This document shows positions 8,304 through 17,045 of a DNA stretch of 58,868 bases, one piece after another. Position 1 is the first letter of the stretch. Each line of letters begins with the position of its first letter. The notes below the pieces were generated by a model. That model had not been told where the DNA came from and searched no databases. It saw nothing but the letters and a program-made list of their open reading frames with translations. The position numbers and the translations under genes are program-made. Origin of the DNA: Rathayibacter rhapontici (GTDB lineage: Bacteria > Actinomycetota > Actinomycetes > Actinomycetales > Microbacteriaceae); contig NZ_MUKN01000020.1 in NCBI RefSeq assembly GCF_001995175.1, positions 1 to 58,868 on the forward strand, given 5' to 3'.

Positions 8304-8771
8304 TCATCGCGACGGCGAGAGAGCGGTCGACTGATCGATGGCCAGGAACTCGGCGTTCTGGATCTCGGCGAAGGACGCACCGGCCAAGCGCTCGATCACC
8401 GCGATGTGCCCGTCCTCGGCGTCGTCGTCCTCCGTCAGGGCCGCCTCGGCTTCGAGCGGCGCACCGGTGTCCTCGATCAGCTCGCCCGCGAGCTGCACGC
8501 GGAGTCGCTCCTGCGGCCCGATTGCCTGGATGACGTACTGATCGGCTGTTCCACCGAGGATCACGAGGAAGAGCTGCGCGTCACCGGCCACCACCTTCGC
8601 CGTCTCGCCGAACATCGGATCGGCGAGGACGACGTGCGGTCCGACCTGCGCCGCGGTCAGCGCCTCAGCGGTCATCCCCGTGGCGTCGAAGAAGGAGGTG
8701 GACGGGCCGGTCGCCCCCACGCTCTCGAGAGTGCGGTGCGGGAGGATGCCGAGCGCGATGTCGTAAGCCAT
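8304..8771 (-). CDS. Hypothetical protein, 155 aa
   Basis: A 155-residue soluble acidic protein starting MAYDIALGILPHRTLESVGA with ATG at 8771. It contains a hydrophobic beta-strand core (AQLFLVILGG, QYVIQAIG) and an acidic loop (ALTEDDDAEDG). The open frame continues upstream to 10016, but that translation is arginine/proline-rich and antisense to nothing plausible, so it is rejected. I recognise no family. The gene stands alone between the LuxR regulator and the CPBP gene. Confidence 0.65.
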   Translation of the reverse strand: MAYDIALGILPHRTLESVGATGPSTSFFDATGMTAEALTAAQVGPHVVLADPMFGETAKVVAGDAQLFLVILGGTADQYVIQAIGPQERLRVQLAGELIEDTGAPLEAEAALTEDDDAEDGHIAVIERLAGASFAEIQNAEFLAIDQSTALSPSR

Positions 8772-9004
8772 GGAGCCAGCCTCGCAGAGTCGCAGGAGAC
8801 GGTCATGGGACCCGGCGCAGATCGTCGGCGGCGGACAGGGCAGTGGACGGGCGCCGTGCGACGAGCAGAGCGGGACGCGGTCGGGACCCGGCCGCGACCG
8901 GCGCCGATCAGGCGTGTTGCCCTGGAGCGGGCCGGTGCACCACCCCGGATCACATCGCCGGATCCCCTTCGGTCGCAGTGAGCCGGGTCGGCGGGAGGGC
9001 GAGC

Positions 9005-9766
9005 TCAGCGGACGGCGTCCGGCTCCGGCGCGAAGGTCAGTGTGCGGAGGCGGCCGGAGGGCCAGATCCGGCGGGCGTAGGCGAGGACCGCGGCCGCGAC
9101 GAGGAGCAGAGCGAGCATTCCGAACAGCCCTGCTTCCGGTCCGTACGATCCGCCCGAGAGGATCCCGTCGTCCGTCGGCCGGGTGCTGAAGCGGCCGGGG
9201 ACGACGGTGATCCCGCTGATCGGGAGGCCCCAGACGGCCAGGGCGAGGTTCCAGGACGCGTGCAGGGCCAGCGGGAGCCAGAGTGACCGGGTGACCACGA
9301 AGGCGATGCTCCACAGTGCGCCACCGAGCGCCGTGCCGACGGCGCCGACGGCGGTGGCATCGGGGTTGCCGAGGTGCAGGAGTCCGAAGACGACCGAGGT
9401 CGCGGCGACTCCGATCCAGCGGCCCGCGGGCAGGCTCCGGACGACCTCCACGACGCCGGTCAGGAGCAGGACCCGGAACATCAGCTCCTCCACGAGGGCC
9501 ATCGCTCCGATGACGGCGGTCCACAGGCCCAGCTCCGGGAGGGACGGCTCCACCGCCCGGACGTCGATCACGCCGAGTGCCTGCTCGACGAGGAACACGA
9601 GGGTCACCGCGGAGAAGGACGCCGCGATCCCGACCGTGAGGTGCAGCGGTGTGCGGCGGTCGATCGCGAGTCCGAAGCTCCTGACCATCGGACGACCGGA
9701 GCGGCGGAACCGCAGGGCTGCGACCAGAGCGAGACCGACGGCGACGAGCAGGACGAGCAGATCCAC
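9005..9766 (-). CDS. CPBP family intramembrane metalloprotease-like protein
   Basis: A 253-residue polytopic membrane protein of the CPBP/ABI (CAAX protease and bacteriocin-processing) family. The three membrane-embedded motifs are present: EELMFR (93-98), FGLLHLGNP with His131, and HASWN (169-173). Hydrophobic segments occur at about 1-18, 44-62, 80-104, 116-132, 140-160 and near the C-terminus. The GTG at 9766 is chosen because GAGGAG lies four bases upstream and the first membrane helix begins immediately. Members process prenylated or secreted peptides, or act in immunity; the substrate here is unknown. Confidence 0.85.
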   Translation of the reverse strand: MDLLVLLVAVGLALVAALRFRRSGRPMVRSFGLAIDRRTPLHLTVGIAASFSAVTLVFLVEQALGVIDVRAVEPSLPELGLWTAVIGAMALVEELMFRVLLLTGVVEVVRSLPAGRWIGVAATSVVFGLLHLGNPDATAVGAVGTALGGALWSIAFVVTRSLWLPLALHASWNLALAVWGLPISGITVVPGRFSTRPTDDGILSGGSYGPEAGLFGMLALLLVAAAVLAYARRIWPSGRLRTLTFAPEPDAVR

Positions 9767-10171
9767 GGGGCTCCTCGGGAGATGACGAAAACTCGATTCT
9801 AGGAGAGGGATCGAGGGGGAGCAGCGGGCGGCGCGCTCCGGTGGCGAGGCCTCGCGTTCCGCAGCGTCTCCCTCGCCGAAGGCCGAGCGGAGCGACGGCG
9901 CGGCGGACACGGTGCAGCGACACGTGTGCAGATCCCGCCTCGATGCACGTGTGCCTCAGGCGCTCAGCCGTGCCGCCCGCTGTCGGCGGCGACGCGGCGA
10001 TGCGGGACGACCGCATCAGAGGGGTCGTGGGTGCTTCCCGTCAGCGTGCTGCATGCTCGAGCGGGGAGGGTCACGGCCGGCGCCGGGCCCGAGAGCCGGC
10101 CGTCGAGGTCGCGCCGAGAGATTCGGGCCGAGAACGGTCGTCCTCGGTCGTCCGAGGAGTGGCCGCTCCGG
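9767..10171. other. Intergenic region upstream of the CPBP gene
   Basis: About 405 bases with no credible gene. On the minus strand a TAGAAT hexamer (plus coordinates 9796-9801) could be the -10 box of the CPBP gene, but I find no matching -35. The rest shows nothing I can name. Confidence 0.35.
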
Positions 10172-11062
10172 TCATCTCGGGGGCTTCAGATCGGACGCTT
10201 TCAACGCGCGACGCAGTGCGTGGTGAGAACCGAATCCCGTTCGGCGCGCCAATGCGTTCATATCCACTCGATCACCCGATTCCCGAGTGTCCTCGAGGAA
10301 GTCGACCGCCGCTTGACGTCGGTGAGCGCGCAGAGCATCACGCGGTGAGATCGACAACTCCGCGGTGAAGACGCGCCACAGGTATTCGCGAGTGACGCCG
10401 AGTTCCGAGGCGAGCTTCTCGACCGTGAAATCGGGATCGGGAGCTCGTCTCTCCAGCGCTTCTCGGGCACGGCGGACCAGAGACTGCGCTCCCGTCTGCG
10501 TGACGACTGCGACAGGTGCGTCCGAGTGAGCGACGAAGCCCTCGAGGCAGGAGTGGATCGTCACGGCCAATCGAGAGGTATCGACCAGAGGAAGTGCCGG
10601 GTCGGTGTTCAAGACGATGTTGACCAGCGATATCAGCGCCGCGTGCGGCCATTCCTGGCGGGCGTTCGACCATCTGGCCGCAGGGAACGACGACGGATCC
10701 AGCGCGGAGAGAGTGCCGGTGGCGGGCGCTTCGATCTCGATCCGCGCGCTCGGTCTCCGCACGTCCATCCGCGCGCGCTGCCCGGGGGCCAGGGCGAACG
10801 AACTTCCCGCAGAGATCACGACCGATCCATCGCTTCCCGCAGTCTTCTCGGGCGGACTGATGGTGATCTCGGCGTCGAGCTGAAGAACGAACAGTGCCGA
10901 TCCGGGCGGTGCCGTCACGACGCCCGTCGCGGCACCGTGCCATGTTCTCGTCAGGAGATGACCGGACACGTACCGCTCGTCGACCGAGATCTCCACAGCG
11001 CCGGAACTCGTGAGACCTCTCGCCGAGAACCACGCTGCGGCTGCATCATCGCGGAGGATCAC
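10172..11062 (-). CDS. AraC family transcriptional regulator
   Basis: A 296-residue regulator. The C-terminal 90 residues carry the double helix-turn-helix: FTVEKLASELGVTREYLWRV then FTAELSISPRDALRAHRRQA, and FGSHHALRRALK in the second recognition unit. The N-terminal two thirds is a beta-rich ligand/AraC-binding-like domain. Local base composition is less GC-extreme than most neighbours. It is divergent from the secreted repeat protein at 11269, sharing about 200 bases, so that gene is a natural candidate target; this is inference only. Confidence 0.85.
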   Translation of the reverse strand: MILRDDAAAAWFSARGLTSSGAVEISVDERYVSGHLLTRTWHGAATGVVTAPPGSALFVLQLDAEITISPPEKTAGSDGSVVISAGSSFALAPGQRARMDVRRPSARIEIEAPATGTLSALDPSSFPAARWSNARQEWPHAALISLVNIVLNTDPALPLVDTSRLAVTIHSCLEGFVAHSDAPVAVVTQTGAQSLVRRAREALERRAPDPDFTVEKLASELGVTREYLWRVFTAELSISPRDALRAHRRQAAVDFLEDTRESGDRVDMNALARRTGFGSHHALRRALKASDLKPPR

Positions 11063-11268
11063 TGGTTACTCGCTTCGGACGGGAATGACGCCTTCTCGCT
11101 TCAGGTCGGGATATCGCGGCCGTTGCGCTGCCCCTCAAAATATCGACGCGGCCGTCGTCCGCCGGTGCTTTCTCTCCATGTGAATCAACATTCTCGCTAA
11201 GTGACTAATCGCCCTGTTCTTCTGGACCGGACAGCGAGGAGACGTCACGATCGGCTCGTCCCTAGAGA

Positions 11269-12363
11269 ATGCGAAAGGTCCTCATGAACAGCACTCAGCC
11301 CGACCCGATCCTTGGCTCCGCAGAAGGCGTCCAGCGGCGCACGATCGTCGCCGGCGCGGCCTGGACGATCCCGGTCATCGCGACCGCCGTCGGCGCTCCG
11401 CTGGCCGCCGCGTCGGATCAGCCGACGCTCACGTTCACCAACGGGCCCTACAGCGCGAACGGCTGCGGGACGCTCGGAGATGTCGTCATCCGCGCGACCA
11501 CCGACGGTACGACTCCAGTCACCTCGGGAACGCTCATCAGCGTCACCCTTCCGGCGGGCTTCACCTGGTCGGACGGCTTGACCGGACCGCGGGCGTTCCC
11601 GGCCGATGGCAATGGTGAGGTCGCGGTGAGCGGGATCCGTGTCCCCGCAACGGCGACGAACGCCACCCTCACCGCGTCGACCGGCGGGCTGACCGCCGCA
11701 GCGCCCGTCAGCGTCACTGCGAACCAGAGCGTCTTCGCCGCCGATGGCAGCCCGCTCGGGACCGGGCAGCCGGTCGGTCTGGTCGGCCTCAAGGGCGACG
11801 GGGCGAACGCGTGGGGTGTGACCTCCAGCGGAGACCTCTGGCTCACCAACGGCGGACCGTGGGCGCCGATCGCGGGCGGCACTGGCGTCAGCGACTACTA
11901 CGTCAACGGCGGTGGCGGTGCCTATCTGAAGGACGGTGTGGTCTACGGTGCCGGCGGTGCCGTCTTCGGGTCGGGTCAGCCGGGAACCCTCGTCAGCATC
12001 GAAGGCGACGGGGCCAACATCTGGGGTGCCGACGCCGCCGGCAACCTGTTCCTCTCGGGTGGAGGAGCATGGCTGCCGATCGCGGGTGCCACCGGCACCA
12101 GCGACTACTACGTCAACGGAGGCGGCGCAACGTACCTGAAGAACGGTGTGGTCTACGGTGCCGACGGTACCGTCTTCGGGTCAGGTCAGCCGGGAACCCT
12201 CGTCAGCATCGAAGGCGACGGGGCCAACATCTGGGGTGCCGACGCCGCGGGCAACCTGTTCCTCTCCGGCGGAGGAGCATGGCTGCCGATCGCGGGTGCC
12301 ACCGGCGCCAGCGACTACTACGTCAACGGCGACGGCGGTGCCTACCTGAAGGGCGCCTGCTAG
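11269..12363 (+). CDS. Secreted protein with Tat-like signal and three 70-residue repeats
   Basis: A 364-residue protein. Residues 23-49 form a signal with a twin-arginine pair (QRRTIVAGAAWTIPVI) and an AAA-type cleavage region (LAAAS). An immunoglobulin-like/Big-like domain follows (about 50-155). Then come three tandem units, each containing DGANxWG, an aromatic strand (GGxWxPIAG), SDYYVNG and YLKxGVVYG. The pattern is like a small beta-propeller or tectonin-type lectin, but this is not established. The last unit is cut short at YLKGAC. ATG at 11269 or 11284 may be the start. It is divergent from an AraC regulator. Confidence 0.75.
   Translation: MRKVLMNSTQPDPILGSAEGVQRRTIVAGAAWTIPVIATAVGAPLAAASDQPTLTFTNGPYSANGCGTLGDVVIRATTDGTTPVTSGTLISVTLPAGFTWSDGLTGPRAFPADGNGEVAVSGIRVPATATNATLTASTGGLTAAAPVSVTANQSVFAADGSPLGTGQPVGLVGLKGDGANAWGVTSSGDLWLTNGGPWAPIAGGTGVSDYYVNGGGGAYLKDGVVYGAGGAVFGSGQPGTLVSIEGDGANIWGADAAGNLFLSGGGAWLPIAGATGTSDYYVNGGGATYLKNGVVYGADGTVFGSGQPGTLVSIEGDGANIWGADAAGNLFLSGGGAWLPIAGATGASDYYVNGDGGAYLKGAC
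11743..12360 (+). repeat. Three in-frame 210-base coding repeats
   Basis: The units are 11743-11952, 11953-12162 and 12163-12360 (the last is truncated at the stop codon). Units 2 and 3 are nearly identical at nucleotide level over almost the whole length, while unit 1 has diverged. This implies a recent in-frame duplication. Confidence 0.9.
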
Positions 12364-12524
12364 GACTCGACGTGCGGGTGGGCGTTCGATCGCCCACCCG
12401 CCGCGCTGTCTGCCGACTACCTCCGCTCCGAGTCGCTCCGACCTGTCAAGCCGCCGCGCAGCCCCCCGAGCACTGCCTAGCCTCGGAGCACGGCGGCGCC
12501 TGCCGGCCGGGGGAGGACATCGAC

Positions 12525-13538
12525 ATGCGGATCGCGATCGTCGGAGCGACGGGCAATCTGGGCACGGCGCTGCTGCGGCGCCTGGAGGGGGAGGAGTCGG
12601 CGGAGGTCGTCGGCATCGCTCGCCGGGCGCCGAGGCCCGACTCCTCCGAGTACCGGGGAGCGACGTGGAAGGAGATCGACGTCGCGTCGAGCGCGGCGTC
12701 GCGGCAGCTGCGCGAGGCCTTCGAGGGCGTCGACGCGGTCGTGCACCTCGCGTGGGCCATCCAGCCCAGCCACGACCCGGCGTTCCAGCGGCTCGTCGAC
12801 GTCGGGGGCACCGCGAAGGTGCTCGAGGCGGCGGCCGCGAGCGGGGTCGGCCAGGTGCTGGTCGCCTCCTCCGTCGGTGCGTACAGCGCGGCGCCCAAGT
12901 CGGAGCGGGTCGACGAGAGCTGGCCCACGGGCGGGCTGCACACGTCGACGTACAGCATGCACAAGGCGGCGAACGAGCGGGCGCTCGACGTGTTCGAGGC
13001 GGAGCATCCGGGGATCGTCGTCACGCGGCTGCGGCCGGGCATCGTGTTCCAGAAGGCGGCGGCGACCGAGATCGCCGGGCTCTTCGCGGGGCCGCGCTAC
13101 CCGACGCGGTGGCTCGGAGCGATCCGGCCGCCGGTGCTGCCGCTGCCGCGCACCATGATCTTCCAGGCGGTGCACGCGGACGACGTCGCCGACGCCTTCT
13201 GGCGGGCGATCGACCGCCGGGCGGGCGGTGCGTTCAACATCGCGGCCGAGCCGGTGCTCACGCCGCAGCGGATCGCGGACCTCCTGGGCGCCCGCTGGAT
13301 CCCGGCGCCGACCGGCCTGATCCGCTCGCTCGTCACCGCCACCTGGCATCTGCGGATCCAGCGGACGGACGCGGGGTGGATCGACATCGCGACGAACGTG
13401 CCGGTGATGTCGACCGAGCGCGCTCGCGAGGTGCTGGGGTGGGAGCCGGCGCGCACGGCCGAGGACGCGTTCCGCGAGCTCCTCGCCGGGCTCGGCGACC
13501 GCACGACGAAGGCGGGATCGCCGCCGCTGCGGGGCTGA
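12525..13538 (+). CDS. NAD-dependent epimerase/dehydratase family protein (extended SDR)
   Basis: A 337-residue extended short-chain dehydrogenase. The N-terminus IAIVGATGNLG (3-13) is the Rossmann nucleotide-binding loop, VDAVVHLAW is the conserved third strand, SSVGAYS carries the Ser, and TYSMHKAANE contains the catalytic YxxxK. The C-terminal part (VLTPQRIADLLG and EVLGWEPARTAEDAF) is the substrate domain. The ATG at 12525 is chosen because GGGAGG lies about eight bases upstream and the frame before it is the antisense of repeats. The substrate is probably a nucleotide sugar or similar; not determined. Confidence 0.88.
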   Translation: MRIAIVGATGNLGTALLRRLEGEESAEVVGIARRAPRPDSSEYRGATWKEIDVASSAASRQLREAFEGVDAVVHLAWAIQPSHDPAFQRLVDVGGTAKVLEAAAASGVGQVLVASSVGAYSAAPKSERVDESWPTGGLHTSTYSMHKAANERALDVFEAEHPGIVVTRLRPGIVFQKAAATEIAGLFAGPRYPTRWLGAIRPPVLPLPRTMIFQAVHADDVADAFWRAIDRRAGGAFNIAAEPVLTPQRIADLLGARWIPAPTGLIRSLVTATWHLRIQRTDAGWIDIATNVPVMSTERAREVLGWEPARTAEDAFRELLAGLGDRTTKAGSPPLRG

Positions 13539-13544
13539 CGGGAA

Positions 13545-13588
13545 CACGGGAAGGGCGGCGGATCCGAGGATCCGCCGCCCTTCCCGTG
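13545..13588. terminator. Bidirectional intrinsic terminator
   Basis: A perfect 20-base-pair inverted repeat (13545-13564 and 13569-13588) with a CGAG tetraloop lies between convergent genes ending at 13538 and 13602. There is no long T-run, as is common in high-GC actinobacteria. Confidence 0.9.
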
Positions 13589-13601
13589 CGAGGGGGAGAG
13601 G

Positions 13602-14204
13602 CTACGCCTGTCCGTTCTCCTGCACCGCGTGCTTGGCCTCGCGGGCCGAGTCCTTGACGTCCTCGGACGCGGACGTGCCGGCGTCCTTGACGTTCGCCGC
13701 GGCGTCGGTCGCGGTCTCCTTGACGGACGCGAAGGCCTGCTGCGCGGGCTCCTGGAGCTCGCTCGCCGCCTCCTTCGCCGCGTCGGTGACCTTGTCGACG
13801 ACCGGCTGAGCCGAGTCCTTGACCTTCGACGCCGCCTGCTTCTCGGCGTCGGACGCCGGGATGAGGGAGGCGACGAGCAGGCCTGCGCCCAGCGCGATCA
13901 GGCCGACCGCGAGCGGGTTGCCCTCGGCCTTGCCCTTGACCGAGCCGGCGGCGCCCTTGACGGAGTCGCCCGCTCCGGAGACCGAGCCCGAGACCGAGTC
14001 GGTCGCGTCGTGGACGGTGCCCATCACGCGGTCGCGGACCGAGCCGACAGCGTTCTTGACCTTGTCGGTCTGGCGCTGCGCGATGGCGTGCGGGCTGACC
14101 TTCTCGGCCAGCGCGTCCACATCCGTGCCCAGCTCGCCGCGGGTGCGCTCGATGTCGGCGCGGATCTCGTCCGCGGTCTTGTTCTGTGCTGCGTCGTACG
14201 TCAT
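13602..14204 (-). CDS. DUF3618 domain-containing membrane protein
   Basis: A 200-residue protein. The N-terminal segment TADEIRADIERTRGELGTDV is the DUF3618 signature, followed by a long Ala/Lys/Asp/Ser-rich amphipathic helix. One membrane span follows (NPLAVGLIALGAGLLVASLI, about 104-123), then a C-terminal coiled, LEA-like tail of KDxAxxAxxx repeats. It is the third gene of a tightly coupled operon (ATGA overlap with the holin-X-like gene). Such proteins are associated with stress and envelope functions, but no biochemical role is known. Confidence 0.85.
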   Translation of the reverse strand: MTYDAAQNKTADEIRADIERTRGELGTDVDALAEKVSPHAIAQRQTDKVKNAVGSVRDRVMGTVHDATDSVSGSVSGAGDSVKGAAGSVKGKAEGNPLAVGLIALGAGLLVASLIPASDAEKQAASKVKDSAQPVVDKVTDAAKEAASELQEPAQQAFASVKETATDAAANVKDAGTSASEDVKDSAREAKHAVQENGQA

Positions 14205-14644
14205 CGTCCTGCCCCGTTCGGCTTGAGTGATTCGGGAATCTTCTTGAGGGAGTCGACCGTCTCGGGTGCGCCCTCCACCTGCTTGAGGCTCTTGCGCCCG
14301 ACGGAGTAGAGGATCGCGGCGATGACGCCCCAGATCACGGCGACGACGACGGCCGACCAGCCGTTGTCGATCAGGTGACCCAGCCCCCACCAGAGGGCGA
14401 TCGAGAGGAACAGCACGGCCATCAGCGCGGCGTAGCCGGCGCCTCCGAGCAGTCCTGCACCCTTGCCCGCCTTGCCGGCGGACTCCTTGATCTCGGCCTT
14501 GGCGAGCGCCATCTCCTGACGGATCAGCGTGGAGAGGTCGCGGGACACCTCGCCGAGCAGCTCGCCCAGCGATGTGGTGGCGGCGCGTTCGTCGGGGGTC
14601 GGCTCACCGAACCCGGCGCGATGCGCTCCGGTGGGGTCGGTCAT
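14201..14644 (-). CDS. Phage holin family / holin-X-like membrane protein
   Basis: A 147-residue protein. An amphipathic N-terminal helix (SLGELLGEVSRDLSTLIRQE then MALAKAEIKESAGKAGKG) is followed by two membrane helices (about 58-80 and 87-110). This is the layout of the actinobacterial 'putative superfamily III holin-X / DUF1469' proteins. Despite the name these are chromosomal membrane proteins, not phage lysis proteins. It overlaps both neighbours by ATGA, forming a three-gene operon with the DUF3618 protein and the 277-residue protein. Confidence 0.82.
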   Translation of the reverse strand: MTDPTGAHRAGFGEPTPDERAATTSLGELLGEVSRDLSTLIRQEMALAKAEIKESAGKAGKGAGLLGGAGYAALMAVLFLSIALWWGLGHLIDNGWSAVVVAVIWGVIAAILYSVGRKSLKQVEGAPETVDSLKKIPESLKPNGAGR

Positions 14645-15474
14645 GGCCGGCTCCCGCCCGGGAAGGTGTCGTAGCCCGTCGAGGTCGGCGGCGTGCTCAG
14701 CGGGTCGGCGACCGGCACTGTGGGCAGGTGGTCGCGCTCGAGCGAGCTGCTGCCGGTGGTCCCCGTGTAGGTGTCGTCGACGAAGGGGCTGTCGATGTAC
14801 GCGGTGTCGACGCTGGACGCGGCGGGGGCGCTGTACTCGGGGCCCGAGGTCGAGGCGGCGGCCTCCTTCTCGTCCTTCGCCTCGGAGGTGAGGGCGCGGA
14901 TCAGGCGTCCGCCGACGAGGCCGGTGGCCGCGGCGATCAGGATGAACGCACCCGGACGGCGGCGGGCGAAGGACTTGACGTCCTCGAGCAGCTCGGCGGG
15001 CTCGCGGTCCTCGAGCCACGACGCCACGCCCTGGGCGCGGTCGGCGAGCTGCGAGACGAGGTTCGTGGCGGCGTTGCTGCCGCCCTCGCCCTTGGCGAGA
15101 GAGGTGAGGTCGTCGCTGAAGGCGCGGACTCCCTTGGCGGCGTTGTCCTTCTGGGCGTGCGCCTGCTCGGTCAGCTGGCCGCGGCTCTGGTCGAGGAGGT
15201 CCTTGACCTGCACCTTGGCCTCGTGGGCGACGTTCGCCGCCTCCTGCTTGCCCGTGGAGAGCACGTCGCCGGCGGCCTGCTTGGCGTCGCCGGCGACGGA
15301 GCCGGCCTGCTCCTTGGCGGTGCCGACGGCCTCCTTCGCGGCGTCGACCTTGCCGGAGGTCCCGGAAGTGCCGGTGGTCCCGGTGGTCGTCGTGGTGTCG
15401 TAGCTCGCCTCGGTCGCGCCGTAGTTGGCTGCGCCGTTGCCGAACGGAGGTGAATCGGGATCGATGGTGGACAT
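14641..15474 (-). CDS. Low-complexity stress-type protein with one membrane segment
   Basis: A 277-residue protein, the first gene of the operon. After a Thr/Gly/Ser-rich N-terminus come LEA-like/CsbD-like repeats (KVDAAKEAVGTAKEQAGSVA, GDAKQAAGDVLSTGKQEAAN), then a helical region. A short hydrophobic segment (RRRPGAFILIAAATGLVGG) lies at about 171-189, and a Pro/Ser/Thr-rich tail ends the protein. The composition suggests a desiccation- or envelope-stress protein; no defined family is recognised. It is divergent from the manganese catalase gene, with 379 bases between. Confidence 0.75.
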   Translation of the reverse strand: MSTIDPDSPPFGNGAANYGATEASYDTTTTTGTTGTSGTSGKVDAAKEAVGTAKEQAGSVAGDAKQAAGDVLSTGKQEAANVAHEAKVQVKDLLDQSRGQLTEQAHAQKDNAAKGVRAFSDDLTSLAKGEGGSNAATNLVSQLADRAQGVASWLEDREPAELLEDVKSFARRRPGAFILIAAATGLVGGRLIRALTSEAKDEKEAAASTSGPEYSAPAASSVDTAYIDSPFVDDTYTGTTGSSSLERDHLPTVPVADPLSTPPTSTGYDTFPGGSRP

Positions 15475-15853
15475 CGTCAGTCCCTTCCAGGATCGAGTCG
15501 GGGGAATTTAGGTGTGCGTGCCGACGTGCCGCTCCGAGGATCGGTGCACCGGCAAGGGACAGTCTGGGCAGCGCTCCCAGGAAGCGGGAAGGGCGTAGCG
15601 CTCGAGCGCCGGAGAGGTCTACCATCGCGCTCCCGCGACGCTCGGAGCGGTCCTGCGAACGACGACGGGCCGCGGGAACCGGGGCGCCTTGGAGCACACT
15701 GCGACGACGCCGGGAAAGCGCTGCCAGTCCGAGACTCCCGCGCTCGCGGCGCCGCGCAGTCAAGCCCCTTCTGACCCGTCAACAGGCCTGCCTACGGTCG
15801 AAAGGACACCGGGTCGCACCCGTCCGTATCTGCGAGGAAAGGGAACCACCAGC
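15475..15853. other. Divergent promoter region of the stress operon and manganese catalase
   Basis: 379 bases without a credible gene separate the divergent starts at 15474 and 15854. It must hold promoters for both directions, but I can match no consensus confidently. GGAAAGGGAACC just before 15854 can serve as the catalase ribosome-binding site. Confidence 0.5.
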
Positions 15854-16735
15854 ATGTTCTTCCACAAGCAGGAGTTGCAGTTCAAGTCGTCGCCGTCCAA
15901 GCCCGACGCGGTCTTCGCGAGGAGGTTCCAGGAGGTGCTCGGCGGGCAGTACGGCGAGATCACCGTCGCCATGCAGTACGGCTTCCAGTCATGGAACTCG
16001 CACCAGCCCGGCAAGTACCGCGACCTGCTCTTCGGCATCGGCGCCGAGGAGTTCGGCCACGTCGAGATGATCGCCGTGATGATCGCCCAGCTGCTCGAGA
16101 AGGCCCCGATCGAGCAGTCCGAGGACGCGATGAAGAAGGATCCGGTCCTCGCCGCGGTGATCGGAGGAACCGACATCCAGCACGCGATCGTCGCCGGCGC
16201 AGGCGCCCGCCCGGTCGACAGCATGGGCAACCCGTGGCAGGGCTCCTACATCACCGCCAGCGGCAATCTGCTCGCCGACTTCACCGCCAACGCCAACGCC
16301 GAGATGCAGGGCCGCCTCCAGGTGGCGCGGCTGTACCACATGACCGACGACCACGGCGTGCGCGACCTCATGTCGTTCCTCCTGGCCCGCGACACCATGC
16401 ACCAGAACCAGTGGATGGCGGCCGCCGCCGAGCTGCGCGCCGAGGGCAAGGAGGACCTGCCGGTGCCCTCGAACTTCCCGCTCGCGAACGAGGAGCGCTC
16501 GGTCTCGTACCAGTACCTCAACTTCTCGGACGGGCAGGCGGCCAAGGAGGGCACCTGGGCCTCCGGCCCCACCCCGGACGGCAAGGGCGAGTTCAGCTAC
16601 CACGACGGGCCCACCACCAGCGCCCCGATGCCGCCGGCCACCCAGCCGGACCCGCGCTTCTACGGCACCGACCCGAAGCCGAACATCGTCGAGAAGGTCA
16701 CCGGAGCGGTCAAGGACGCGGTGAGCAAGAAGTGA
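15854..16735 (+). CDS. Manganese-containing catalase
   Basis: A 293-residue non-heme dimanganese catalase that disproportionates hydrogen peroxide. The metal ligands of the family are visible: Glu35 (GEITVAMQ), Glu66 and His69 (AEEFGHVEM), Glu150 (NANAEMQ) and His183 (DTMHQNQW). Length and order match the ferritin-like four-helix-bundle enzymes. The ATG at 15854 begins the conserved MFFHKQELQF. The tail ends in a Lys/Val helix (VTGAVKDAVSKK). The stop overlaps the GTG of a small lipoprotein gene. It sits between stress operons, and a heme catalase lies elsewhere in the window. Confidence 0.95.
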   Translation: MFFHKQELQFKSSPSKPDAVFARRFQEVLGGQYGEITVAMQYGFQSWNSHQPGKYRDLLFGIGAEEFGHVEMIAVMIAQLLEKAPIEQSEDAMKKDPVLAAVIGGTDIQHAIVAGAGARPVDSMGNPWQGSYITASGNLLADFTANANAEMQGRLQVARLYHMTDDHGVRDLMSFLLARDTMHQNQWMAAAAELRAEGKEDLPVPSNFPLANEERSVSYQYLNFSDGQAAKEGTWASGPTPDGKGEFSYHDGPTTSAPMPPATQPDPRFYGTDPKPNIVEKVTGAVKDAVSKK

Positions 16736-16931
16736 CCGCCCGACGGATCCTCGGGGCGCTCGGCGCCTCCGCTCTGATGGTCGGCCTGCTGGCCGGCTGC
16801 ACGGGCGACGCGCAGACGCCGAACCAGTCCGGCAGCGCGGTGCGACCAGCGCCGACGACGGATCGACGCAGACGCCCACGAATCCGCCGTCGGACACTCC
16901 GGCATCGGAGACGGCGACTCCCGCGACCTGA
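16732..16931 (+). pseudogene. Small lipoprotein, one apparent frameshift
   Basis: The GTG at 16732 overlaps the catalase stop (GTGA) and opens VTARRILGALGASALMVGLL then AGC, a lipoprotein signal with the lipid-acceptor Cys about residue 23. After TGDAQTPNQSGSAV the frame turns into an arginine-rich out-of-phase translation. One base added near 16836-16850 restores a natural Ser/Thr/Pro-rich tail (SADDGSTQTPTNPPSDTPAS) ending at a TGA at 16929-16931, about 66 residues in total. Function unknown; co-transcribed with the manganese catalase. Confidence 0.6.
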
Positions 16932-17045
16932 GGGGCGGAGCTTGGCCCTCCCCGGGCCGGGAAGCAACCCCCTGCCCCCGTTCAGGTGGCCGCGAGCTTC
17001 GGTGCCTAACGTCGTGCTCAACGATCAGTGAAGGAGGCACCACCT

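Noticed and set aside
14201..14644. Prophage lysis gene
   Set aside because: The holin-like name is by family only; neighbours are chromosomal stress genes and no other phage gene is present.
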